Part shown: positions 1 through 4,909 of the stretch, piece after piece
Layout of the letters: each line of letters opens with the position of its first letter
How positions within the stretch are numbered: position 1 is the first letter of the stretch
Assembly: GCA_018064625.1 (NCBI GenBank)
Contig: JAGHUW010000148.1
Span: forward strand, 1 to 35,688
Reading direction: 5' to 3'
Length of the DNA stretch: 35,688 nt
Source: Candidatus Cryptobacteroides equifaecalis
GTDB taxonomy: Bacteria; Bacteroidota; Bacteroidia; Bacteroidales; UBA932
Made by a program: the position numbers and the translations under genes
Notes under the pieces: generated by a model
Told to the model about the DNA's origin: nothing
The model's input: the letters and a program-made list of their open reading frames with translations, nothing else
The model's database searches: none

Positions 1-21
1 TTTTTCAGTTGTTTTTCTCCA

Positions 22-141
22 AACGGCCGAGAAATCAATCATTTTTCGGCAGCCAAAGGCAGTTTGGCCGAGAATCGGTCATTTTTTCGGCCAAATGTCA
101 AAAAAAACGCAGTTTCGCCGAAAAATCAACGATATTTCGGC
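22..141. repeat. Three tandem imperfect hairpin repeats
   Basis: Three units resembling GGCCGAgaaatcaatc...TTCGGC occur at about 25-50, 66-92 and 117-141. Each has complementary ends (GGCCGA with TCGGCC, or GCCGAAA with TTTCGGC), so each can fold into a short hairpin with an AT-rich loop. Two units are preceded by AGTTT. Two track ORFs cross the area (9-263 and 95-475), but they follow the repeats and look like chance. I see no gene in 1-335. Function is unknown; a host intergenic repeat family is the simplest reading. Confidence 0.55.
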
Positions 142-335
142 CGCTTGGCTCAAAATGTCCGGAAAAGCGCCTGTTTTTCGGCTGCGAAATCTCATTGATT
201 TGCCAATCCGTACAGGATTTTGTTATTTTCTGTCTGAAACAGTATTCCGCCAAAGCAGTATGATGATTCTTTGCGATTGGAATTATTGGTTAAGTTCAAA
301 AACTGGTTATCTTTGTATGAGAAGAATCAATTGCT

Positions 336-533
336 ATGAAACTCGGTCGCAGTCAAAAAAGAATTATCATTTCCGCTCTGGTTTTTCTGGTAGCCCTTCC
401 GGTGGCAGCATATCTGATTTGCTTGATGGCAGGCAGGCCAATGGACGCTGCATTGCCTGCAATCGCCGCCTGTGAACTCTGTACCCTCTTCTTTGCAATC
501 ATCTGTTTTGTCATCTCTTATATACGAAAATAG
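336..533 (+). CDS. Small two-TM membrane protein, host-like
   Basis: This 65-residue protein starts with a basic stretch (MKLGRSQKR). It then has two hydrophobic segments, roughly residues 11-30 and 42-62, separated by a short polar loop, and ends in a basic tail (IRK). It is probably an inner-membrane protein. It is followed after 5 bases by another 65-residue membrane protein and then by a secreted protein, so the three may be one transcript. I do not recognise the family. Base composition is AT-rich like the rest of 1-1712 and unlike the phage operons, which fits a host-chromosome origin. Confidence 0.55.
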   Translation: MKLGRSQKRIIISALVFLVALPVAAYLICLMAGRPMDAALPAIAACELCTLFFAIICFVISYIRK

Positions 534-538
534 CTTCT

Positions 539-736
539 ATGTTCAGATATAACAGGTCAACGACTATAGTTGCCATATTGGTGCTGCTCATTTCAATGCT
601 TCATCTTGCTGTATTTGCGGACAGTGCAGATGAAAAACAATTGGATGAAATATCAATAGGATTGGGTCTGCTGGGATTGTTGTATGAAATTTGGATTCTT
701 GTCAAGGATAAACGGCGTAAATCAGATAAACATTAA
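539..736 (+). CDS. Small membrane protein, host-like
   Basis: This 65-residue protein has an N-terminal hydrophobic segment (about residues 9-27, rich in V, I and L), an acidic middle (ADSADEKQLDE) and a second hydrophobic segment (about 42-55) before a very basic end (KDKRRKSDKH). The topology suggests a small two-pass inner-membrane protein. It sits 5 bases after the preceding small membrane gene and 4 bases before the aspartyl-protease-like gene at 741. No family is recognised. Confidence 0.5.
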   Translation: MFRYNRSTTIVAILVLLISMLHLAVFADSADEKQLDEISIGLGLLGLLYEIWILVKDKRRKSDKH

Positions 737-740
737 TTAT

Positions 741-1712
741 ATGAAGAAATTGCTGATTGTCATAGGCTTGATGTTCCTGTTTTGCTTTCTGTGCGGGACG
801 CAAGCTTCAGCGAAATCCGAAGGAAAGAAGGAGTTGTGGGAAAGAGCCATGGATGCATTCAAGCATCGAAGGATACAGGAGAGCGATTCAATATTTTCCA
901 AACTTATTGATTCAGGAAAGCTTTCCAGGAAGAAGATAGATGAAGCTTATTTCGGGATGGAACTTAATGCCCGCTTCGCAGGGAATTTTACAAGAGCATA
1001 TCAGATCCGTCAGCACAGTCTCAGAGATGGACAGGATGACACATTGCAGACAAATTACAAAACATTGTCAACTCTTCCACCAGCGATGGTGAAAAGACCG
1101 TCCGAAGACATTGAAGTGAAATATATCCTTGACAGCACGAAAGCTTCCGGTGGCGAGGGGGGACTGATTAGAATCCCTGTAACTATCGCAGGTAAAGAGG
1201 AATATTGCATTTTAGACAATGGATGCTCTGAATTTGGAGCTGTAGATTCATCTTTTGCAAAGGAGCATAATATACGTCCAACAGGAGCTCTAGCAAACGT
1301 TTATGGCATTGTGGGAACCGAGCAAGCGGAAATTGGAATAGCTGATTCACTTTCAATCGGTGGCATGAAACTGTATAACCTTTTATTTGCCATAATTCCG
1401 GATATGCCACAGATGGATACCATCATGAGACTTGACGCTGTCTTGGGCGCCAACTTTTTCAGGCTGGTTGGTGAGGTTGATTTCTATGGCAAGGAAGGAA
1501 AGCTGGTGTTTCCCTCACGTCAGCAGCAATGTGAGTCTAACATCTGTTTGCACACCAGCGGACAATGTTATATTGAGGAAATGAAGGTTAATGGCAAGTA
1601 TTGTCCTATGTGCTTGGATCTGGGAGCAGACAGAACGCGCCTTAACAGCAATTATTACACAGTGTATAAGTCCAGAATAAAGTACGGGCATAAAAACGAG
1701 ATGTACAATTAG
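741..1712 (+). CDS. Secreted retropepsin-like aspartyl protease, C-terminus apparently truncated
   Basis: The track starts at 684, but the ATG at 741 gives a clean signal peptide (MKKLLIVIGLMFLFCFLCGTQASA), so I choose it; the product is 323 aa. A helical N-terminal region (to about 125) is followed by a retropepsin-type fold. The usual D-T/S-G active-site loop appears as ILDNGCSE, then come IGGMKLYNLLFAIIP and DAVLGANFF, typical of the bacterial aspartyl-protease family. A second loop, CLDLGADRT, begins near residue 288, but the ORF ends about 35 residues later with an out-of-character tail (GHKNEMYN). The Asn in the first loop makes catalysis uncertain. The early end coincides with the start of prophage-like sequence, so the gene was probably interrupted by phage insertion. 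Confidence 0.6.
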   Translation: MKKLLIVIGLMFLFCFLCGTQASAKSEGKKELWERAMDAFKHRRIQESDSIFSKLIDSGKLSRKKIDEAYFGMELNARFAGNFTRAYQIRQHSLRDGQDDTLQTNYKTLSTLPPAMVKRPSEDIEVKYILDSTKASGGEGGLIRIPVTIAGKEEYCILDNGCSEFGAVDSSFAKEHNIRPTGALANVYGIVGTEQAEIGIADSLSIGGMKLYNLLFAIIPDMPQMDTIMRLDAVLGANFFRLVGEVDFYGKEGKLVFPSRQQQCESNICLHTSGQCYIEEMKVNGKYCPMCLDLGADRTRLNSNYYTVYKSRIKYGHKNEMYN

Positions 1713-1837
1713 AGAGAGGTTGGTTTGAGGTTGTATTTGGTTAGTTGATAGGTTGTTATGAGAATTTGAGCCGCTATTTATTGAAAAAACTACTTGTGCA
1801 AAAAGTTTACATTGCTTGACATTCGGTTTACAGTTTG

Positions 1838-1860
1838 GCCCCTTCTGGGGCTTTATTTTT
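1838..1860 (+). terminator. Rho-independent terminator
   Basis: GCCCC-TTCT-GGGGC is a 5-bp GC stem with a four-base loop, followed directly by TTTATTTTT. This is a textbook intrinsic terminator on the plus strand. It would stop transcription from the host side before the phage immunity genes. Confidence 0.7.
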
Positions 1861-2071
1861 GCCCGCATCTTTACATTGAGTTTATATTGCTTTAATATAC
1901 GTCATATTTGAGGCCTATTTGGCCGATATAGGGCGTTCTAGAGGGGTTTTGAGCCATTGGCGCAGGGTTTTCCGATCGTGCGTCAAAAGGGCCCGGAACC
2001 CTTTCTTTTCATACCGTTTGAACGCCGCTTAACCGGTGGTCAACTGAGGCGGGAAAAGGTGGAAAAAATCA

Positions 2072-2106
2072 ATGGAGGGACAAATGGGGGGACAATGGGG
2101 GGACAA
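2072..2106. repeat. Triple 11-12 bp G-rich direct repeat
   Basis: ATGGAGGGACAA, ATGGGGGGACAA and TGGGGGGACAA follow one another without gaps. The array lies in the gene-free left region of the prophage. The G6 runs make it prone to slippage. It could be a protein-binding array such as transposase or host-factor sites, or simply a microsatellite-like expansion. Confidence 0.6.
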
Positions 2107-2206
2107 AACGATTCCTCAAAAATGGCTTTCAAACGGCACAAATTGCCACCAAACAAGTTTCAAAGTGCCAAATTTGGCGGATAGACCCCCACATAATCCA
2201 CTGAAA

Positions 2207-2246
2207 AAGCCGTTAAAACGGTACTTAAAATCCATTTAAACGGCTT
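2207..2246. repeat. Inverted repeat AAGCCGTT...AACGGCTT
   Basis: AAGCCGTT (2207-2214) and AACGGCTT (2239-2246) are perfect 8-bp inverted copies separated by 24 bp. The left arm overlaps a second small palindrome, CCGTTAAAACGG (2210-2221). The elements lie just before the promoter of the 2330 gene, in the presumed phage left end. They may be transposase or regulator sites, or a weak hairpin. Confidence 0.4.
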
Positions 2247-2298
2247 AAAATCAATCAAATAAAGTTCAAATACTGTTGGAAAAGTGTGTGCGGTGGCT

Positions 2299-2307
2299 TA
2301 TATTTGC
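2299..2307 (+). promoter_or_regulatory. Bacteroides-type -7 box, promoter of the 2330 gene
   Basis: TATATTTGC matches the Bacteroidota -7 consensus TAnnTTTG exactly and lies 22 bases before the ATG at 2330. A TTGG about 20 bases upstream is a weak -33 match. It supports choosing 2330 rather than the track's upstream start at 2276, which would precede the promoter. It also implies this gene is transcribed independently, as expected for one expressed from the prophage. Confidence 0.65.
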
Positions 2308-2329
2308 GGAAACGCTACGAAATACAGCC

Positions 2330-2890
2330 ATGAAAGAGGAAGACATTTATAAAATTTATGCCGGCACTTCCGATGAGATAATCAAGGAAGGATATGAGGG
2401 TACAAAGCTGGAAAAGAAACGCCAGAGAGAGAGGTTTGACCGCCTTGACTCAAAGGCCACAACGCTCGTTGAAAGGATGGCAGTGGTTGCCCTAGCGCTC
2501 ACAGGTACACTATATATGTATATGAACTCGGCAAGTCCAAGCCTGTGGCCGCTGCTGGCAATGGCGATTGTCCTTGCCGCCACGGTAGTATCCGGATGCA
2601 TTCTGATATTCGGTGTGCTCTCGGGCCGAAGTTTCATCTCTGACGGCATCAATCCGGATCTGTACTACAACAACGAGGTTGTTGAGTGGTGCTCGGAATG
2701 CGATAAGAATAAAAGGACAAGTCTATTCAGGCTGTACCGTACATTGGTTCTGAAGAAAGAGATATCCCTCAACGAAGCCGAACTGCAGCGCATGGCAAAA
2801 CGTCACCGATGGAGCATACGAATATGGTGTGCAGGCGGTGGCTTGGGTATTGTCATTTGTATTCTTTGGGGTCTGAGTTCTGCAGTATAG
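2330..2890 (+). CDS. Three-TM membrane protein, SLATT/Pycsar-effector-like topology
   Basis: I start at ATG 2330 (186 aa), just after a consensus promoter. The layout is a charged helix (residues 1-45, ending RFDRLDSKATTLVERM), two close hydrophobic segments (about 48-66 and 71-95), a soluble stretch with two cysteines (WCSECDKNK), an amphipathic helix, and a final TM (about 165-185). The R-x-D-x-KA-x-L motif just before paired TMs resembles SLATT and Pycsar-type 2TM effector families, but similarity is by pattern only. Its place beside the repressor with a private promoter suggests a lysogeny-expressed gene, for instance for superinfection exclusion or defence. That role is inference. Confidence 0.6.
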   Translation: MKEEDIYKIYAGTSDEIIKEGYEGTKLEKKRQRERFDRLDSKATTLVERMAVVALALTGTLYMYMNSASPSLWPLLAMAIVLAATVVSGCILIFGVLSGRSFISDGINPDLYYNNEVVEWCSECDKNKRTSLFRLYRTLVLKKEISLNEAELQRMAKRHRWSIRIWCAGGGLGIVICILWGLSSAV

Positions 2891-2979
2891 GCTTATCTGC
2901 AGCTCTATCTGCAGGTGGAATTGAAGGCGGTAGCTTGGGTTTCTTTTCAGTTTGTTTCACTAACTTGACTTTATTCTTC

Positions 2980-3207
2980 ATGACTGATATAAGATTAACT
3001 GAATACTTGATGGAAAAAGGCTATGTGGCAGATTTGAGGAAAGGAGGTATAGTCCCCGTTGCCAAAGCTGAGCATGCCATTCCTCTTATCATTAACGGTA
3101 AATGCGTAGATGGTGACTTACTTGGATACGATGGCATGTCTCTTGAGGAGTTTATTGAGTGGGAGTCTCAGAATCAAAAAATCTTTTTAGCGGCTCCGAG
3201 GACTTGA
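2980..3207 (+). CDS. Small acidic hypothetical protein converging on the repressor
   Basis: The ORF is open from 2809, but the ATG at 2980 (MTDIRLTEYLMEKGYVADLR) gives a compact, protein-like 75-aa product. It has alternating hydrophobic and charged residues, a likely beta-rich centre (IPLIINGKCVDGDLL) and an acidic helix (LEEFIEWESQ). No family is recognised. It lies 89 bases after the membrane-protein gene, so the two may be co-transcribed. Its last 34 bases overlap the 3' end of the convergent repressor gene, so expression of either could affect the other. Confidence 0.5.
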   Translation: MTDIRLTEYLMEKGYVADLRKGGIVPVAKAEHAIPLIINGKCVDGDLLGYDGMSLEEFIEWESQNQKIFLAAPRT

Positions 3208-3830
3208 TACACGGCGATGACAGCAGACATAGGTATGTCCTGCTGGTCGTAGTCCGGATTCTCTGGCACAAGGCGCAGATAGCCTTCTTGTGCGGACTTG
3301 CGCACGCGTTTCACCGTGCGGTACTGCCTGGTCACCAGCGCATATACTTCGCCATACAATATATTGGTGGGCCAGTCTTCGACATGTTTCAGCGCTATGA
3401 TGTCTCCTGATGAGATAAGGGGTTCCATTGATTTGCCGGATATGTCCACCCAGCATTCCGCATCACGGAACACGGGGAAGCTCACGAACGCTGCCGGTAC
3501 TGCGGTCTGGTCGTTCATTACCAGGTCGAAGCCTCCGATGAAATCCACCGCATAATATGGCGCTCCCTTTGCCTGATACTCTACAGGCTTGGGTCCTTCG
3601 GTCGCATTGTCTTTTCTGAACATTTCCCCCTCGCCGGTAAGGAGCCAAGTTGAATTATACTGGGGATAATTTTCAACGATATTCTCTATCCATTTAGCTT
3701 GTATATCTGTATTATTTTGAATCGCACGTGAAACTACTCCTTTACTTGCTCCAATAATACGCTCAAGCTTTCCAATGCTAATACCTTCATGCTTGGCAAT
3801 CTCAGCTATTCTTTCTAGTAATGTCCCCAT
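3174..3830 (-). CDS. Phage repressor, HTH plus S24/LexA-like domain
   Basis: Starting at ATG 3830 gives 218 aa; the track's longer frame reads through the operator region. Residues 1-66 form a lambda-repressor-like HTH (IAKHEGISIGKLERIIGASKGVVSRAI) with the WLLTGEGEMF ending common in Bacteroidales prophage regulators. Residues 85-218 are an S24 domain: catalytic Ser134 in GKSMEP and Lys174 in RTVKRV, the Ser/Lys dyad of LexA/CI proteins. KGAPYYAVDF lies in the linker where these proteins often self-cleave. It is transcribed away from the early operon and should repress the early promoter and itself, with possible induction by DNA damage. The identification is firm; the cleavage site is inferred. 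Confidence 0.9.
   Translation of the reverse strand: MGTLLERIAEIAKHEGISIGKLERIIGASKGVVSRAIQNNTDIQAKWIENIVENYPQYNSTWLLTGEGEMFRKDNATEGPKPVEYQAKGAPYYAVDFIGGFDLVMNDQTAVPAAFVSFPVFRDAECWVDISGKSMEPLISSGDIIALKHVEDWPTNILYGEVYALVTRQYRTVKRVRKSAQEGYLRLVPENPDYDQQDIPMSAVIAVYQVLGAAKKIF
3663..3683. promoter_or_regulatory. Operator-like copy inside the repressor gene
   Basis: The 21 bases beginning GGGATAATTTTCAACGATAT are the exact reverse complement of 3836-3856, next to the repressor start. They encode the end of the HTH domain (residues NIVENYP). A 21-base identity in inverse orientation only 153 bp away is unlikely by chance and suggests a third repressor site that could support looping. Confidence 0.55.
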
Positions 3831-3835
3831 TTTAT

Positions 3836-3856
3836 AATATCGTTGAAAATTATCCC
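3836..3856. promoter_or_regulatory. Operator at the repressor promoter
   Basis: On the minus strand this reads GGGATAATTTTCAACGATAT plus one base and starts 6 bases upstream of the repressor ATG. It contains the half-site GGGATAAT shared with the perfect palindrome at 3873-3886, and TAATTTTC, one mismatch from the TAnnTTTG -7 box in the repressor's direction. Repressor binding here would autoregulate its own gene. Confidence 0.6.
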
Positions 3857-3863
3857 AATAAAA

Positions 3864-3895
3864 TTTGCAAATGGGATAATTATCCCTATATTTGC
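3864..3895 (+). promoter_or_regulatory. Early promoter with palindromic operator in the spacer
   Basis: TTTG (3864-3867), a 19-base spacer and TATATTTG (3887-3894) match the Bacteroidota promoter consensus exactly. The spacer contains a perfect 14-bp palindrome, GGGATAATTATCCC (3873-3886), directly abutting the -7 box. A repressor bound there would block RNA polymerase. The promoter points into the Ner-like gene and the transposition operon, making it the lytic early promoter. Confidence 0.85.
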
Positions 3896-3945
3896 AGTGT
3901 TGTTCCAAATGGAATACGCTAACAAAGATAAAAAAACAAATTGAA

Positions 3946-4119
3946 ATGAAAGTAATCCTTACCAAACACGGGGAGATAAACAAGATAGCCGCAATGCTTG
4001 GCGTGTCGAGGCTTGCGGTCAGGAACGCCCTCAAGTTCCGCTTCAACACCGAACTGTGCCAGCGCATACGCAAGGTTGCGCTTGAGCGAGGCGGAAAGGT
4101 CACCGAGTACTGCGACTGA
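3946..4119 (+). CDS. Small HTH protein, Ner/Cro-like
   Basis: The ATG at 3946 gives a 57-aa protein; the track's start at 3892 lies within the promoter. Residues 5-35 (TKHGEINKIAAMLGVSRLAVRNALKF) form a clear helix-turn-helix, and the rest is basic. It is the first gene downstream of the early promoter and faces away from the repressor, the position of Ner in Mu and Cro in lambdoid phages. By position it would turn down the repressor and early promoters once the lytic cycle starts. The HTH is seen; the Ner/Cro role is inferred from location and size. Confidence 0.7.
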   Translation: MKVILTKHGEINKIAAMLGVSRLAVRNALKFRFNTELCQRIRKVALERGGKVTEYCD

Positions 4120-4152
4120 ACAGAGAACGGAAATCAATAATTACATACAGAT

Positions 4153-4344
4153 ATGAAAAATACAATCAAGATCTACCTCATGGCATTATGGTTCACGGCT
4201 GCGTTAGTACTGCTTGGTTCCGGTACCGGAGAATTCAGCTGGACAAATGGAATCGGACTGGCATTGTTCGTTGCTTTTGCATTGTTCACACGAATCGCCG
4301 ATAAGAAAGGCTGGGTCAAGCTTAACGAAACAAACGAAGCATAG
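4153..4344 (+). CDS. Small two-TM membrane protein
   Basis: This 63-aa protein has hydrophobic segments at about residues 5-23 (IYLMALWFTAALVLLGSG) and 31-47 (NGIGLALFVAFALF), then a charged C-terminal tail (IADKKGWVKLNETNEA). It begins 33 bases after the HTH gene, with an A-rich leader typical of this group's translation starts, and is followed by a tRNA-like element. No family is recognised. A role in superinfection or host membrane change would be a guess. Confidence 0.6.
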   Translation: MKNTIKIYLMALWFTAALVLLGSGTGEFSWTNGIGLALFVAFALFTRIADKKGWVKLNETNEA

Positions 4345-4365
4345 AATAGCAGCATAGCAAGCGCA

Positions 4366-4465
4366 CCCCCGTAGTTCAACGGACAGAACAGTTCCATAGG
4401 GTTACTATACTTACCATGGACAGGAAGATGGAGCAGATGCGGGTTCGAATCCCGCCGGGGGACCA
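4366..4465 (+). ncRNA. tRNA-like element 1 (with encoded CCA, oversized anticodon arm)
   Basis: A 6-bp acceptor stem CCCCCG/CGGGGG (4366-4371 with 4456-4461), D-arm GTTC-AACGGACA-GAAC (4374-4389) and T-arm GCGGG-TTCGAAT-CCCGC (4439-4455) are all perfect, and A-CCA follows. Between the D and T arms are 49 nt, more than even a long-variable-arm tRNA needs. No 5-bp/7-nt anticodon arm fits. The best hairpin is TCCAT/ATGGA (4393-4397 with 4416-4420) closing an 18-nt loop. It is probably a tRNA mimic, a degenerate tRNA or an RNase P-processed spacer, not a decoding tRNA. Gene finders may call it a tRNA of uncertain identity. Confidence 0.6.
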
Positions 4466-4488
4466 AAATAAATCAAAAACTGACCGCA

Positions 4489-4890
4489 ATGTTAAAGGCG
4501 AATGATAAAAGGCTCGTTGCCGTCCTGGTGAAACTGGACGGGCATTTTGACGACGGTACCGTCAGCCAGTACCGTCACAGGTTCATCGGACCGGGCAGTG
4601 ACGCCCAGATCCTACGCTTCAAGGATGACGTCTCTGTCGGTGAGACCTGTCTCCTTTTTGAGCTTTACAACAGGGACGCCTCGCCTGTATATAAGTGCGG
4701 CTACCTGGCGCGCAAATTCCTTGCAGCAGCACTTGGTTATCTCGGCTTCCGTGACATCCTCGTTTCTGTCATAATCGCAGGAGACCCGGACCGCTTTCCG
4801 GTGCACGGGGCGTTTCAGCCCGCGAAGAGTCTTCCCGAGGCTCTCGGCCTGTTCCGCAAGGCCAGGTTCACAGACGTTTCGGAGCAGTAA
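4489..4890 (+). CDS. Hypothetical early phage protein
   Basis: This 133-aa protein starts at ATG 4489, 23 bases after the tRNA-like element, and ends 19 bases before the transposase gene. It looks like a soluble mixed alpha/beta protein (LVAVLVKLDGHFDDGT; ILVSVIIAGDPDRFPVHG) with a basic C-terminal helix. Composition and codon use (GC-rich, CTC/GTC-rich) match the following transposase, so it belongs to the phage early operon. The family is not recognised. In Mu-like phages the gene just before A is usually a small regulator or unknown. Confidence 0.6.
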   Translation: MLKANDKRLVAVLVKLDGHFDDGTVSQYRHRFIGPGSDAQILRFKDDVSVGETCLLFELYNRDASPVYKCGYLARKFLAAALGYLGFRDILVSVIIAGDPDRFPVHGAFQPAKSLPEALGLFRKARFTDVSEQ

Positions 4891-4909
4891 CGGATCAACA
4901 TAGCAAACA

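Larger units (their letters stand above)
1702..2329. other. Gene-free junction: probable left end of the Mu-like prophage
   Basis: No convincing gene lies here; the 75-aa ORF at 1957 uses TTG and simply translates a G-rich repeat. A candidate phage terminus is TGTACAATTAG at 1702, because Mu-type elements end in 5'-TG. It falls where the protease reading frame degenerates. Downstream are runs of related G/T-rich words (GGTTGGTTT, GGTTGTATTT, GGTTAGTTG, GGTTGTTAT, about 1719-1757) and TTTACATTG at 1806 and again at 1870, possible transposase-binding sites. The exact boundary cannot be proven because the right end is outside the window. Confidence 0.4.

Noticed and set aside
9-475. ORFs 9-263 and 95-475
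   Set aside because: They read through hairpin repeats, have no promoter or sensible start, and the second overlaps the better-supported gene at 336.
2072-2106. CRISPR-like array
   Set aside because: Units of 11-12 bp with no spacers and no cas genes.
1957-2184. 75-aa plus-strand ORF in the left-end region
   Set aside because: TTG start, translates a G-rich repeat (GGTNGGTMGGQ) and a terminator-like AT region; no protein-like pattern.
4366-4465. Ordinary decoding tRNA
   Set aside because: No 5-bp/7-nt anticodon arm can be drawn; 49 nt between D and T arms.
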